From the NCBI RefSeq assembly GCF_000219215.1, contig NC_015727.1, forward strand, positions 868,001-932,000: a DNA stretch of 64,000 bases, read 5' to 3'. Shown here piece after piece: positions 1 to 7,486 of this stretch. Source of the stretch: Cupriavidus necator N-1 (lineage in GTDB: Bacteria; Pseudomonadota; Gammaproteobacteria; Burkholderiales; Burkholderiaceae). Each line of letters opens with the position of its first letter. Position 1 is the first letter of the stretch. The translations under genes were made by a program, and so were the position numbers. The notes below the pieces were generated by a model, which saw only the letters and a program-made list of their open reading frames with translations, did no database searches and was not told where the DNA came from.

Positions 1-181
1 CCGGGTCGTTACTTGGGAAAGGAACGCCGCTTGGGCGGGCTCCGCTAGACAGGCCACATGAGCGGCTGCACACAAACTGAGCCACGTACTGGGCTGGCCG
101 ACATAGTCGGACCGCCGGCGGGCGAGCATGGCCGCAATCGCGGCACGAATCTCGGAATTCTGTTCGATGGCAGGCAGCATG
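1..181 (-). CDS. Unrecognised protein, N-terminal part only (runs off the window)
   Basis: The minus strand is open from an ATG at 181 to the window edge, giving about 60 residues that begin MLPAIEQNSEIRAAIAAML and continue with alternating charged and Ala-rich helical sequence. A good Shine-Dalgarno (AGGAG) sits 6-7 nt before the ATG, which is the main reason to accept it. I recognise no family or motif in the visible part. It is divergent from the decayed bioF-like gene. The rest of the protein lies outside the window, so function cannot be given. Confidence 0.5.
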
Positions 182-212
182 CTCAGCTCCTGTGTCGAGG
201 GTTCCTACAAAC

Positions 213-243
213 AAAAAAAGCCCGCTCCGGCAATGCGGAAGCG
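213..243 (-). terminator. Rho-independent terminator-like hairpin, minus strand
   Basis: Read on the minus strand, a 7-bp stem with one bulged base (CGCT/AGCG and CCG/CGG arms around a 6-nt loop) is followed by GGC and then seven T. It lies about 30 nt upstream of the minus-strand start at 181. It points the wrong way for the plus-strand bioF remnant beside it, so it may be left over from a gene that has been replaced, or may act as a leader attenuator. Confidence 0.4.
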
Positions 244-249
244 ACCTTG

Positions 250-1394
250 TTTGCAGGAAAACCCGTTGCCGCACCTCACCAGACGGTTAGCGTGAAACAC
301 CGTGAAGCACGTCCTCTGCTGAGCTTTTGCAGCAACGACTACCTCAGGCTGGCAAGCCACCCGGCGGTGATCGCGGCTTTAGCGGAGGGGCCCAGCGCTA
401 CGGCGCGGGTAGCGGCGCTTCCCCCCTCGGCAATGCGCATACGCTCGCCCACCACCAACTGGAAAGCGAGCTGGCCCGGCGGTTCGCGCCAAACATTCCC
501 AAAGTGCGGGCGCTCTACTTCTGCACCGGATACATGGCCAACCTGGCGGTGCTGAGCGCGCTGGGCACGGCCGACGCCACCCTGTTTTGCGACAAGTTCA
601 TCCATGCCTCGTTGATCGACAGCGCGCTGCTGGGCCGGGCCACGATGAAAAGGTACCCACACTGCGACGTCACCGCGCTCACCAGGCAGCCTGCTGCCTG
701 CAACAGCCCGCGCAAGCTGATCATGACCGACAGCGTGTTCAGCATGGATGGCGACGTGGCACCGCTCGCCGAAATGCTGGCGCTGGCCGAGCACCATGAC
801 GCCTGGATCGTGGTGGACGATGCCCACGGCTTTGGCGTGCTGGGGCAGCGAGGCCGCGGTGCACTGGAGCACCTGGGGCTCAACTCCGAGCGCCTGATCT
901 ATATCGGCACGCTGGGCAAGGCAGCGGGCGTGGCGAGAGCTTTTGTCGCTGCGCATCGGACGATTGTGGAGCATCTGGCCAACGTGGCCCGTCCTTACAT
1001 CCACAGCCCGGCTGCGCCGCCGGCCATCGTCCATGCACTTCTGAGCAGCCTGGCGCTGATCGCAGGCCATGAAGGACGCGAGCGCCGCGACCACCTGATG
1101 CAATTGATCGGGCGGTTGCGCTATGACCTTCAAACCCTGGAGGTCCGGCATCCGCATGCTGGCTGGCAGCTCGCCGACAGCAGTACACCCATCCAGCCCC
1201 TGATCGTCGGCAACAACGAGGCCGCGCTATCCCTGTCCCAAGCGCTTGAGAACAACGGCATCCGCGTTACCGCGATCCGCCCGCCCACCGTGCCCAACGG
1301 TACGTCGCGCCTGCGGATCACACTGTCGGCGTCGCATACCACAGCCGACGTAACACGCTTGCTGGACAGCCTGTCCGCCATCATGGCCCGGTGA
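250..1394 (+). pseudogene. bioF: 8-amino-7-oxononanoate synthase-like gene, frameshifted
   Basis: This matches KAPA synthase, a PLP enzyme of the alpha-oxoamine synthase family that joins pimeloyl thioester and alanine in biotin synthesis. LLSFCSNDYL is read in one frame near 316. The rest (AQRYGAGSGAS, TGYMANLAVL, the Asp/His motif VVDDAHGFGVLG and the PLP lysine motif GTLGKAAGVA) is read in another frame. The switch falls at the GGGG run at 387-390, where one extra G would restore the frame. The C-terminal frame is otherwise open to 1394. The first 40 or so residues do not look like BioF, so the 5' end may also be damaged. A P450 remnant follows, as in clusters where a P450 supplies the pimeloyl chain. 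The left boundary is approximate. Confidence 0.75.
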
Positions 1395-1631
1395 GGAGAT
1401 GAATGAAGAATCTCTCACCTCATCGCCGTCGTTTCCGAACCGTGCCAGGCCGGAATCCGGCCGTGTCTGACTGCCAAAACAAGATCCCACAATGACCAGC
1501 ATTGCCGACCGCACGACTGCTACCAACCAGACCACCACTCTCACCTCCAGGTCTCCACACCGGCCCCACAGCCGGGCATCGATGGCCGGAGCGTTGATCA
1601 CCTGCGACCGCCTGGTCGACGGCGCCCTCCT

Positions 1632-1760
1632 GCGTACCCCTACCCGACCTACCACGCGCTGCGCGCGCTTGGCCCTATCCATTGGAGTGAAGAGTTCTTC
1701 GGTGGTGCCTGGCTACTGACCCGGCATGAAGATGTGAAGCCGTGCCGTGAAGTGAAATAG
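1632..1760 (+). pseudogene. Cytochrome P450, N-terminal stub
   Basis: One frame reads AYPYPTYHALRALGPIHW and then FGGAWLLTRHEDV, the typical N-terminal region of bacterial P450s (the Pro-Tyr-Pro entry and the W-L-L-T-R-H-E-D-V strand). The match ends abruptly after the Val near 1737, and the frame stops at 1758-1760. The I-helix, ExxR and heme-binding parts are absent. A plausible original ATG at 1492 is in a different frame, so an upstream frameshift is also likely. Its position after bioF suggests a BioI-like pimelate-forming P450, but too little remains to be sure. Confidence 0.6.
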
Positions 1761-1903
1761 TTACGTTTGCGTAGTAAAACTGCTCCCTCTCCCGAAGGTA
1801 TCGGTTGCGCCACCTGGAAAAGCCTTCACTGCAGCAATTCAGGCAGTAACGCGATAACACGTCTTTTGGCCTTCATCACACCATGAGGCAGAGGTCGGTG
1901 TGA

Positions 1904-2125
1904 AATGAACGGATCAATCAGGTGGAACGCTGGTTTGCCACCATCACCGAACAATACATCCGCCGCGCCACGCATCGCTCGACCCGAAAACTTGAGCAAG
2001 CTATCCGGCAATACCTTGACCTGAACAACGCCAACCCCAACCCTTTCGTGTGGACAAAGTCAGCCGATTACATCCTCGCCAGCATCAGGCGATTTTGTCT
2101 ACGAATTTCTGACTCAGGACACTGA
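1904..2125 (+). pseudogene. IS630-family transposase, C-terminal fragment
   Basis: The frame reads RINQVERWFATITEQ, then RSTRKLEQAI and NPNPFVWTKSADYIL, and ends SDSGH. This is the C-terminal end of IS630/Tc1-mariner-type DDE transposases, with the conserved N-Q-V-E-R-W-F region carrying the last catalytic Glu. Everything upstream is gone, since an in-frame stop lies at 1901-1903. The IS110-type element begins within a few bases of its stop codon, which suggests insertion at or near the old IS630 end. Confidence 0.7.
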
Positions 2126-2178
2126 TATGTATTGACCTTGTCAAGTTGGTTGGTTTCCTATTTTTGGCTGGTTGAACT

Positions 2179-2197
2179 CCAGTGTATTTGGGCCAGG
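2179..2197 (+). repeat. 19-bp inverted repeat, left arm
   Basis: CCAGTGTATTTGGGCCAGG is the exact reverse complement of 2353-2371. The two arms enclose about 155 bp inside the 3' non-coding end of the IS1111-like element. Confidence 0.85.
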
Positions 2198-2352
2198 GCC
2201 GGCGGTTCTTCGACGGTTGATCATTCTGATATGCGCGGGTTGGGTACCGCATGACAAATGATTCGTCGAGGAGCTGCCTCCGTCTAGTTTCGAGGGTTGT
2301 GCTGTTTCCAGTTGCCTCCTAGTGTGGGCGAGGATTCTCCACCGCTGCCGGA

Positions 2353-2371
2353 CCTGGCCCAAATACACTGG
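2353..2371 (-). repeat. 19-bp inverted repeat, right arm
   Basis: This is the exact reverse complement of 2179-2197, ending 15 bp from the transposase stop codon. It could form the closing stem of an RNA, or mark a small inserted element. Confidence 0.85.
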
Positions 2372-2386
2372 TGTCTATCGGTTCGA

Positions 2387-3508
2387 TTAGGGCCGTCTGA
2401 CCTCTGCCTGCTGGCCGACCGCCCAAATAAAGCCCGTTAGTTCACGTGCAATCGCTGTACAGACCTGCACTGGCAGTTTGCCGCGCGCGCTCAGGTGACG
2501 ATAGCGATGACACAGCCGTTTCTGCGCTTCCCAGGCAATCCCCTGGATCTCTGTCGTGGTGCGTTCGGCACGACGCTGGAGGGTGGCGGTCTTTCGCGCT
2601 GGATGCCGATAGGTCCAGGCCGCCTCGACCAGCACTCGCCGCACATGGCTGTTGCCGGCCTTGGTAATACTGCCTCGTCGTTCGCGCTTGCCGCTGGAAT
2701 GCTCGCTTGGCACCAGTCCGAGATAGGCCATCAACTGCGGCGCGTCGGTGAAGCGGCGCAGATCGCCAAGCTCGGCCACCACCGTCACGGCAGTGATCAG
2801 GCTCACGCCGCGCAGAGCCATTAGGGCCTCGATCACCGGCCAAACCGGGCTGTCTTGCACCGCGCGCGCGATCTCCTGCTCCAGGCGTGCCACACGCTGG
2901 CTGCAAGCCTTGACCGTATCGATGTATTCCTGCAGCACGATCTGCTGCACCGGGTAGGCAAACTTGATCCCCTCGAGCCAGCGCCAGTGCGCTTGGGTCC
3001 AGCGGGATTTACCGCTATAGCGGTGGCCATGGCGTGACAGAAACGACAACAATCTTTGCTTGGCCTGCCGCTGCAGATGCTTCATGTCCTCGCGTGCACG
3101 GGTGAGGTCGCGTAAGGCCTCCTGGGCTTCGCCGGGGACCCAGACCGCGGTCAGTTCGCCGGCCCGGTGCAGCCGGGCCAGGCTCAGGCTGTCGCGGCGG
3201 TCGGTCTTGACGCGTTCGCCAGGCTTGCGCGGAATCAGCGAAGGGGCGACCACCTGACAGTCCTGCTTCAGATCACGCAGTTGCCGATACAGCACGTAGC
3301 CACCCGGCCCCGCTTCGTAGCAAAACGAAAGTCGGGCTCCGTCACGTTTGAGTTGCGTAACCAGCTTCCTGATCACCTCCGGCGTATTCCCGATCTCGCC
3401 GACATACCTGACGTCGCCAGCTGTGTCCGCCACCGCCACGGCAATGGTTTCTTGGTGGACATCCAGGCCCACGTACTTGCTAAACTTGTCCATGACCTGC
3501 CCCCTCAA
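2387..3508 (-). CDS. IS110-family transposase
   Basis: This 373-residue protein is an RNA-guided DEDD/serine recombinase of the IS110 family and catalyses movement of the element. The N-terminal RuvC-like DEDD domain shows YVGLDVHQETIA (first Asp), SFCYEAGPGGY (Glu) and VKTDRRDSLSLA (the Asp pair). A central coiled region follows. The C-terminal Tnp_20 domain shows LRGVSLITAVTVVAELGD, LMAYLGLVPSEHSSG and KAGNSHVRRVLVEAAW, which includes the conserved Ser region. Length and motifs are complete, so it is probably active. The start could instead be the Met at residue 6. Confidence 0.9.
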   Translation of the reverse strand: MRGQVMDKFSKYVGLDVHQETIAVAVADTAGDVRYVGEIGNTPEVIRKLVTQLKRDGARLSFCYEAGPGGYVLYRQLRDLKQDCQVVAPSLIPRKPGERVKTDRRDSLSLARLHRAGELTAVWVPGEAQEALRDLTRAREDMKHLQRQAKQRLLSFLSRHGHRYSGKSRWTQAHWRWLEGIKFAYPVQQIVLQEYIDTVKACSQRVARLEQEIARAVQDSPVWPVIEALMALRGVSLITAVTVVAELGDLRRFTDAPQLMAYLGLVPSEHSSGKRERRGSITKAGNSHVRRVLVEAAWTYRHPARKTATLQRRAERTTTEIQGIAWEAQKRLCHRYRHLSARGKLPVQVCTAIARELTGFIWAVGQQAEVRRP

Positions 3509-3583
3509 TTGTGGCTCTGGGCCGTTGGTTTAACCCACCTCAAGCCTAATCCACGTCGCTTGAGGTGCGGCAGGTCAATACAT

Positions 3584-3845
3584 TCTGTCTAGTTGAAAAG
3601 TGCGATTTTACACAGCCTCAGCCAGTACCAGCTGGAGGCGCATGGGGAGGCCGCCAGTCGATGAGGCTGAAGGGAAGACAATCGCGCCCCTGATCTGAAG
3701 GTCTGCTCTCGAGCGGTTATCGTCCCTTCCGCAACCTCCAATGCCATGCCAATAGCCGCGGATCCGACAAGCGACGCTCCACAGCACCACATTGATCCCT
3801 GAGCCGCGCGTGATGTACCCAATCCGGGGAATCCATGCTCACAAA
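3584..3845. other. Gap between the IS element and the first operon promoter
   Basis: I see no convincing gene. A minus-strand frame of 77 codons (3589-3822) has no recognisable motif and is probably a remnant or chance. The DNA just beyond 3583 should be the continuation of the sequence the IS element interrupted. Confidence 0.4.
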
Positions 3846-3890
3846 CTACCCGATCGGGTAGCTATCGCCTGACCGGCCGATATCTACACT
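3846..3890 (+). promoter_or_regulatory. Operator palindrome and -10-like hexamer before the first SDR gene
   Basis: CTACCCGATCGGGTAG at 3846-3861 is a perfect 16-bp palindrome. After 23 nt comes TACACT (3885-3890), a fair -10 hexamer, which would put the palindrome centre near -43. A near copy with almost the same spacing lies before the carboxylase genes (4790-4833). That arrangement suits an activator touching RNA polymerase. The MalT/LuxR-type regulator at 15794 is the natural candidate, but this is inference. Confidence 0.6.
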
Positions 3891-3927
3891 GCCTCCTCAA
3901 CGAACATCACAGCATGGAGGCGCGAGT

Positions 3928-4743
3928 TTGGAAATCGACATCAATTTTGTCGACCGCCACGTATTGGTCTTCGGCGGGACGACTGGAATCAACTTCGACG
4001 TTGGGCAGGCATTTGCCAGGCGAGGCGCCCGCGTCTGCGTCGTGAGCCGCAAGCGCGAGAACGTCGATGGGGCGGTGGCTGCGCTCCTCGGTCACGGCGC
4101 GCTGGTTCACGGAGCCTGCGCGGACGTGCGCGACTTCGACGCGGTCGGCGCGGCGATCGACGGTGCGGTCAGCCGGTTCGGGCCCATCGACGTACTGGTC
4201 TCGGGTGCGGCCGGCAATTTTCTCTGCGAGGCGAATGCGATATCGGCGAATGGCTTCCGCGCGGTCGTCGATATCGATCTGATCGGAACATTCCACGTGC
4301 TTCGGCAGGCGTATGGGCATCTGCGCAAGCCCGGCGCGTCGATCATCAACATAACTGCGCCACAGGCAACCGTGCCAATGCGCTACCAGGCGCATGCAGC
4401 CGCGGCGAAGGCCGGCATCGATCAGCTCACGCGAGTGCTCGCGCTCGAATGGGGGGCGGATGGCGTACGCGTGAATGCGATCTCGCCCGGTCCAATCGAC
4501 GCGACGGAAGGCTTCCGCAAGCTGATTGCCCGAACCGACGCGGAACTGGCGGCTGCCGAAGCCGCCGTGCCTCTGCGCCGGTTCGGTACTACGTCCGACA
4601 TCGCAAATCTCGCGCTGTTCCTGGCGTCGCCGTACGCGTCGTACATATCCGGTGCCGTAGTTCCCTGCGACGGCGGGGGCGCGCTCGACAGCGTCAAGCC
4701 GGCAATCGAGCGCGCAGGCGCAGATTTTCCGGACCGGGTATAG
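3928..4743 (+). CDS. Short-chain dehydrogenase/reductase, 2,4-dienoyl-CoA reductase-like
   Basis: This 271-residue SDR protein has a Rossmann nucleotide motif at the N-terminus (VFGGTTGINFDVGQAFARRG), SGAAGNF in place of NNAG, and VRVNAISPGPIDATEGF after the active-site helix. The usual YxxxK is replaced by a His-Ala-rich stretch leading to AAAAKAGIDQL. This, with the PGPI-x-x-TEG motif, resembles the DECR (2,4-dienoyl-CoA reductase) branch. The start is TTG, chosen because GGAGG lies 7 nt upstream and no in-frame ATG fits. It has its own promoter box and precedes the carboxylase operon by 260 bp. Its substrate is unknown; reduction of an unsaturated or keto CoA ester is possible. Confidence 0.8.
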   Translation: MEIDINFVDRHVLVFGGTTGINFDVGQAFARRGARVCVVSRKRENVDGAVAALLGHGALVHGACADVRDFDAVGAAIDGAVSRFGPIDVLVSGAAGNFLCEANAISANGFRAVVDIDLIGTFHVLRQAYGHLRKPGASIINITAPQATVPMRYQAHAAAAKAGIDQLTRVLALEWGADGVRVNAISPGPIDATEGFRKLIARTDAELAAAEAAVPLRRFGTTSDIANLALFLASPYASYISGAVVPCDGGGALDSVKPAIERAGADFPDRV

Positions 4744-4789
4744 CGCCGCCGGCGACAGCAAGACGATGCGGGCAATCCATAGCCCGCAA

Positions 4790-4833
4790 CTACCCGGACG
4801 GGTGGCGGAAGCCACCCCACCCCTACCTAGACT
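4790..4833 (+). promoter_or_regulatory. Promoter box and -10-like hexamer before the carboxylase operon
   Basis: CTACCCGGACGGGTGG at 4790-4805 is an imperfect copy of the palindrome at 3846-3861. After 22 nt comes TAGACT (4828-4833). Box, spacing and hexamer all repeat the arrangement upstream, so both transcripts are probably switched by the same protein. Transcription from here would cover the small ORF at 4869 and the apc-like genes. Confidence 0.6.
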
Positions 4834-4868
4834 AATTCCGCAATCAGCACACAAACACAGGAGACAAC

Positions 4869-4964
4869 ATGAAACCCCCCTCAATTTCCATGCTGCACTG
4901 CCGTACGATCCCGCAATGCGGGCGTCCCGCCGTTTCGCGCGCCACGCGCAGGACCGGTCGCTGA
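4869..4964 (+). CDS. Possible 31-residue leader peptide
   Basis: A short frame (starting MKPPSISMLHC, ending RTGR) begins 5 nt after a strong AGGAGA ribosome site, just downstream of the promoter box and 40 nt before the first carboxylase gene. It is rich in Arg, Pro and Cys and has no recognised homologue. It might be a leader peptide, a coupling ORF, or a remnant. The good ribosome site is the only firm support. Confidence 0.4.
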   Translation: MKPPSISMLHCRTIPQCGRPAVSRATRRTGR

Positions 4965-5004
4965 GCCGGCCCCCGGGCAGGCATTACACGAAGCGGGAGA
5001 GCCC

Positions 5005-7005
5005 ATGAGAGTCCCATCCGATGGCAACCATGATGCCTCGCCGAGCACAAGAAGCACCAGGCTCGCGCGGCATCGCCTGATCAATATCGACAACGGCGGC
5101 ACGCTGACCGACATCTGTGTGATGGACGGCGAAAGGGTCGTCCGCACCAAGACGCTGACGACGCCGCACGATCTGTCGCAATGCCTGTTCGACGGGCTAC
5201 GCAAGGCATCCGAAGCGGTCTACGGCAAGGAAGACCTCGAGGCGCTGCTGTTGTCGACCGAGGCGATCCGCTACTCGACGACACAAGGCACGAACGCACT
5301 GGTCGAGCGCAAAGGTCCGCGGCTCGGGCTCGTCGTCGGCGGTTCGCTGGCGGTTGATCGAGTGCGTGCCGCCGACGGTGCGACCGACCTGTTCGACGCA
5401 GTGATCGGTGGCCGCGCGATCGCCCTGTCCGGTGAGTCGCCTGAAGCGGAAGCCGTGCGCGCCGTCGGCGAGCTCGCCGCGTCGGGCGCGAACCGGATCG
5501 TGATCTCGATCGGCGGGCCGGAGCGCGCGCAGATCGAGCATCACCTGAAACGCAAGCTGCTGCGCAGCTTCCCCCCGCACCTGCTCGGCGCGCTGCCGAT
5601 CCTGTACGCGCACGAAGTGGCCGACGACGCCAACGACGTCCGCCGCACCTGGACTGCGCTATTCAACGCCTTCCTGCATCCGGCGATGGAGCGCTTCCTG
5701 TACAGCGCAGAGCAGAAGCTGCGCGAAGCGCGCGCGCAAAGCCCGCTGCTCGTGTTCCGCAACGATGGCCATGCCGGGCGTGTCGCGAAGACCATCGCGC
5801 TGAAGACATACAGCTCAGGCCCGCGAGGGGGCATGGAAGGCGCGCGCGTGCTGGCGGAACACTATGGGCTGAAACACCTGCTGTCGATGGATATCGGCGG
5901 TACGACGACCGACATCGGCCTCGTCGATGAGCGCGGCGTGCGCGCAGACCGGCACGGCAATGTCGAAGGCGTGGCGACGTCGTTCGCGCTCTGCAACGTC
6001 GTGAGCGCTGGTGTCGGCGGCAGCTCGATCATCCGCGCGGACGGCGACCGGATCGCGGTCGGTCCCGAAAGCGTCGGCAGTGCGCCCGGGCCGGCCTGCT
6101 TCGGCCTCGGCGGCACGCTGGCGACGATCACCGACGCGTTCACATTGTCCGGCATGCTTGATCCGGCGTCGTTCTTTGGGGGCAAGCTGCGGCTCGACAA
6201 AGAGCGTGCGCGTCAGGCAATCCGCACGCACGTAGCCGATCCGATGAAGATGGGCGACATGGAAGCGGTGTCGGCCATGGAAGCCGCCTGGGTGAAGAAG
6301 GTCGCCGGCAGCCTCACCGACTACACGCCGATCCGGCGCGACACCACGCTCGCGGCATTCGGCGGCGCGGGTGCGCTCGTGGCATGTCGTGTCGCGGACG
6401 CGATAGGGGTGAAGCGCGTCCTGATCCCGGGGCTGGCGGCTGTCTTTTCTGCATACGGCATCGGTTTTTCGGACGTCGGCCACAGCTTCTCCGCGCCGGT
6501 TGCCGAAGCGACCAACAGCGCGCTCGCCGCCGCGATGGATGCGCTCCTCGTGCAGGTGTCGCGGGCCATGTTCGGCGAGGATGCGGCGATCGACGACTGC
6601 CGCCTGGTCTACACCCTCGAAGCTGCGACTCCCGACGGCCAGACCGTCGACTACGCACTGCAAGGACAGACGCTGCCAGCGGGCATAGCGCCGGATGCAA
6701 CCCTGTCCGTCTCGCTCACCGCCATCAAGCGCATGCCGCAGGCGAAGCTCGACGGCCGTTTCGATGAAGACGGCCACCAGGTCGCCGTCACCCACGACAC
6801 GCGTCTTGTCGTCATCGACGGTCATCAGGCGGAACTGCCGCTTTATCGCGTCAGCGACCAGCCGAAGGGCGTCGCCGTGAGCGCAGCCGGTCCAGCGGTG
6901 CTCGAGGAGGACTTCTTCACCGGGCGCATCGACGCCGGCTGGCACTTCCAAATCAATTCCGCGGGAGACATCCTTCTCAGCCGTCGCGAGGAGAACGAGC
7001 AATGA
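5005..7005 (+). CDS. apcA: Acetophenone carboxylase-like ATPase subunit (ApcA/HyuA family)
   Basis: This 666-residue protein is in the hydantoinase A / N-methylhydantoinase / acetone-acetophenone carboxylase family. The ASKHA-type phosphate motif appears twice: NIDNGGTLTD near residue 28 and SMDIGGTTTDIG near residue 297. STTQGTNALVERKGPRLGLV is also typical of the family. In characterised acetophenone carboxylase this type of subunit helps use ATP to activate bicarbonate or the enolised ketone. The start has GGGAGAG upstream. It overlaps the next gene by 4 nt (ATGA), so the two are probably translated together. The assignment rests mainly on the whole operon; alone it could equally be oxoprolinase or hydantoinase subunit A. 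Confidence 0.8.
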   Translation: MRVPSDGNHDASPSTRSTRLARHRLINIDNGGTLTDICVMDGERVVRTKTLTTPHDLSQCLFDGLRKASEAVYGKEDLEALLLSTEAIRYSTTQGTNALVERKGPRLGLVVGGSLAVDRVRAADGATDLFDAVIGGRAIALSGESPEAEAVRAVGELAASGANRIVISIGGPERAQIEHHLKRKLLRSFPPHLLGALPILYAHEVADDANDVRRTWTALFNAFLHPAMERFLYSAEQKLREARAQSPLLVFRNDGHAGRVAKTIALKTYSSGPRGGMEGARVLAEHYGLKHLLSMDIGGTTTDIGLVDERGVRADRHGNVEGVATSFALCNVVSAGVGGSSIIRADGDRIAVGPESVGSAPGPACFGLGGTLATITDAFTLSGMLDPASFFGGKLRLDKERARQAIRTHVADPMKMGDMEAVSAMEAAWVKKVAGSLTDYTPIRRDTTLAAFGGAGALVACRVADAIGVKRVLIPGLAAVFSAYGIGFSDVGHSFSAPVAEATNSALAAAMDALLVQVSRAMFGEDAAIDDCRLVYTLEAATPDGQTVDYALQGQTLPAGIAPDATLSVSLTAIKRMPQAKLDGRFDEDGHQVAVTHDTRLVVIDGHQAELPLYRVSDQPKGVAVSAAGPAVLEEDFFTGRIDAGWHFQINSAGDILLSRREENEQ

Positions 7006-7466
7006 AAGTCTTGATTACCGAAACCCTGCGCATCGACCTCGACACGGAGCAGTGGGAATGCCGGCGCTGCGGCCACGCGCACGGCAGTGCACGCGACAAC
7101 TACAAGCGCGGCCTGCTGGTCCACGACCGCGATCCGCGCGAAATCCACAAGCCACTGCTCGATACGAAACGCTATGCACGCACGTATTCGCCGGATCCGG
7201 ACTGGTGCCGCATCCTCGAATACTACTGCCCGGAATGTGGGGTCCTGGTGGAGGCGGAGTATCTGCCGCCCGGCCATCCGCCTTTGCACGACATTGAACT
7301 GGATATCGACGCACTGAAGACGCAATGGAAGGACCGGCCCGAGATGAGCGAGCCCGCGCAAGCCCCCGACCTGGCGCTCGAACGGGTCAAACTGCAGCGC
7401 GCCCTGCATGCGGCCGCTCATCACCGGTGCGGTGCCGGTGCCGAAGCCGACGTGTCATCCACTTGA
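7002..7466 (+). CDS. apcB: Small zinc-ribbon carboxylase subunit (ApcB / acetone carboxylase gamma-like)
   Basis: This 154-residue protein has two CxxC pairs, Cys20/Cys23 (WECRRCGHAHG) and Cys76/Cys79 (YYCPECGVLVEAEY), enough to bind one zinc. The HDRDPREIHKPL segment between them is typical of the small subunits of acetone and acetophenone carboxylases. After about residue 110 the tail is Ala/Glu-rich and unconserved. It overlaps the upstream gene by 4 nt and ends 20 nt before the next. This small subunit separates carboxylase operons from plain hydantoinase or oxoprolinase pairs, so it is strong context evidence. Confidence 0.8.
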   Translation: MKVLITETLRIDLDTEQWECRRCGHAHGSARDNYKRGLLVHDRDPREIHKPLLDTKRYARTYSPDPDWCRILEYYCPECGVLVEAEYLPPGHPPLHDIELDIDALKTQWKDRPEMSEPAQAPDLALERVKLQRALHAAAHHRCGAGAEADVSST

Positions 7467-7486
7467 GAATACGGGGAGAATCCACC

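Larger units (their letters stand above)
2139..2386 (-). ncRNA. Candidate guide (bridge/seek) RNA region of the IS1111-like element
   Basis: This non-coding stretch lies between the transposase stop and the 12-bp terminal repeat, on the side where IS1111-group elements encode the RNA that picks donor and target sites. It contains a 19-bp perfect inverted repeat (2179-2197 and 2353-2371) enclosing about 155 nt, so a transcript could close into one long stem with an internal region. I infer the role from position only. No loop complementary to the target was worked out. Confidence 0.35.
2127..3583 (-). mobile_element. IS110-family (IS1111-like) insertion sequence, apparently complete
   Basis: One intact transposase gene is flanked by a perfect 12-bp inverted repeat, ATGTATTGACCT at 2127-2138 and its complement at 3572-3583. 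Short inverted repeats near the ends are known for the IS1111 subgroup; classic IS110 members lack them. About 250 bp of non-coding DNA lies beyond the 3' end of the transposase gene and only about 60 bp before its start. That is the arrangement expected for IS1111-type elements, which encode their guide RNA downstream of the transposase. The exact outer boundary may lie a few bases beyond the repeats. Confidence 0.7.

Noticed and set aside
5815..7002. Long minus-strand frame (395 codons) opposite apcA
   Set aside because: It is antisense to a strongly conserved gene and has no motif or ribosome site. Long antisense frames are common in GC-rich DNA.
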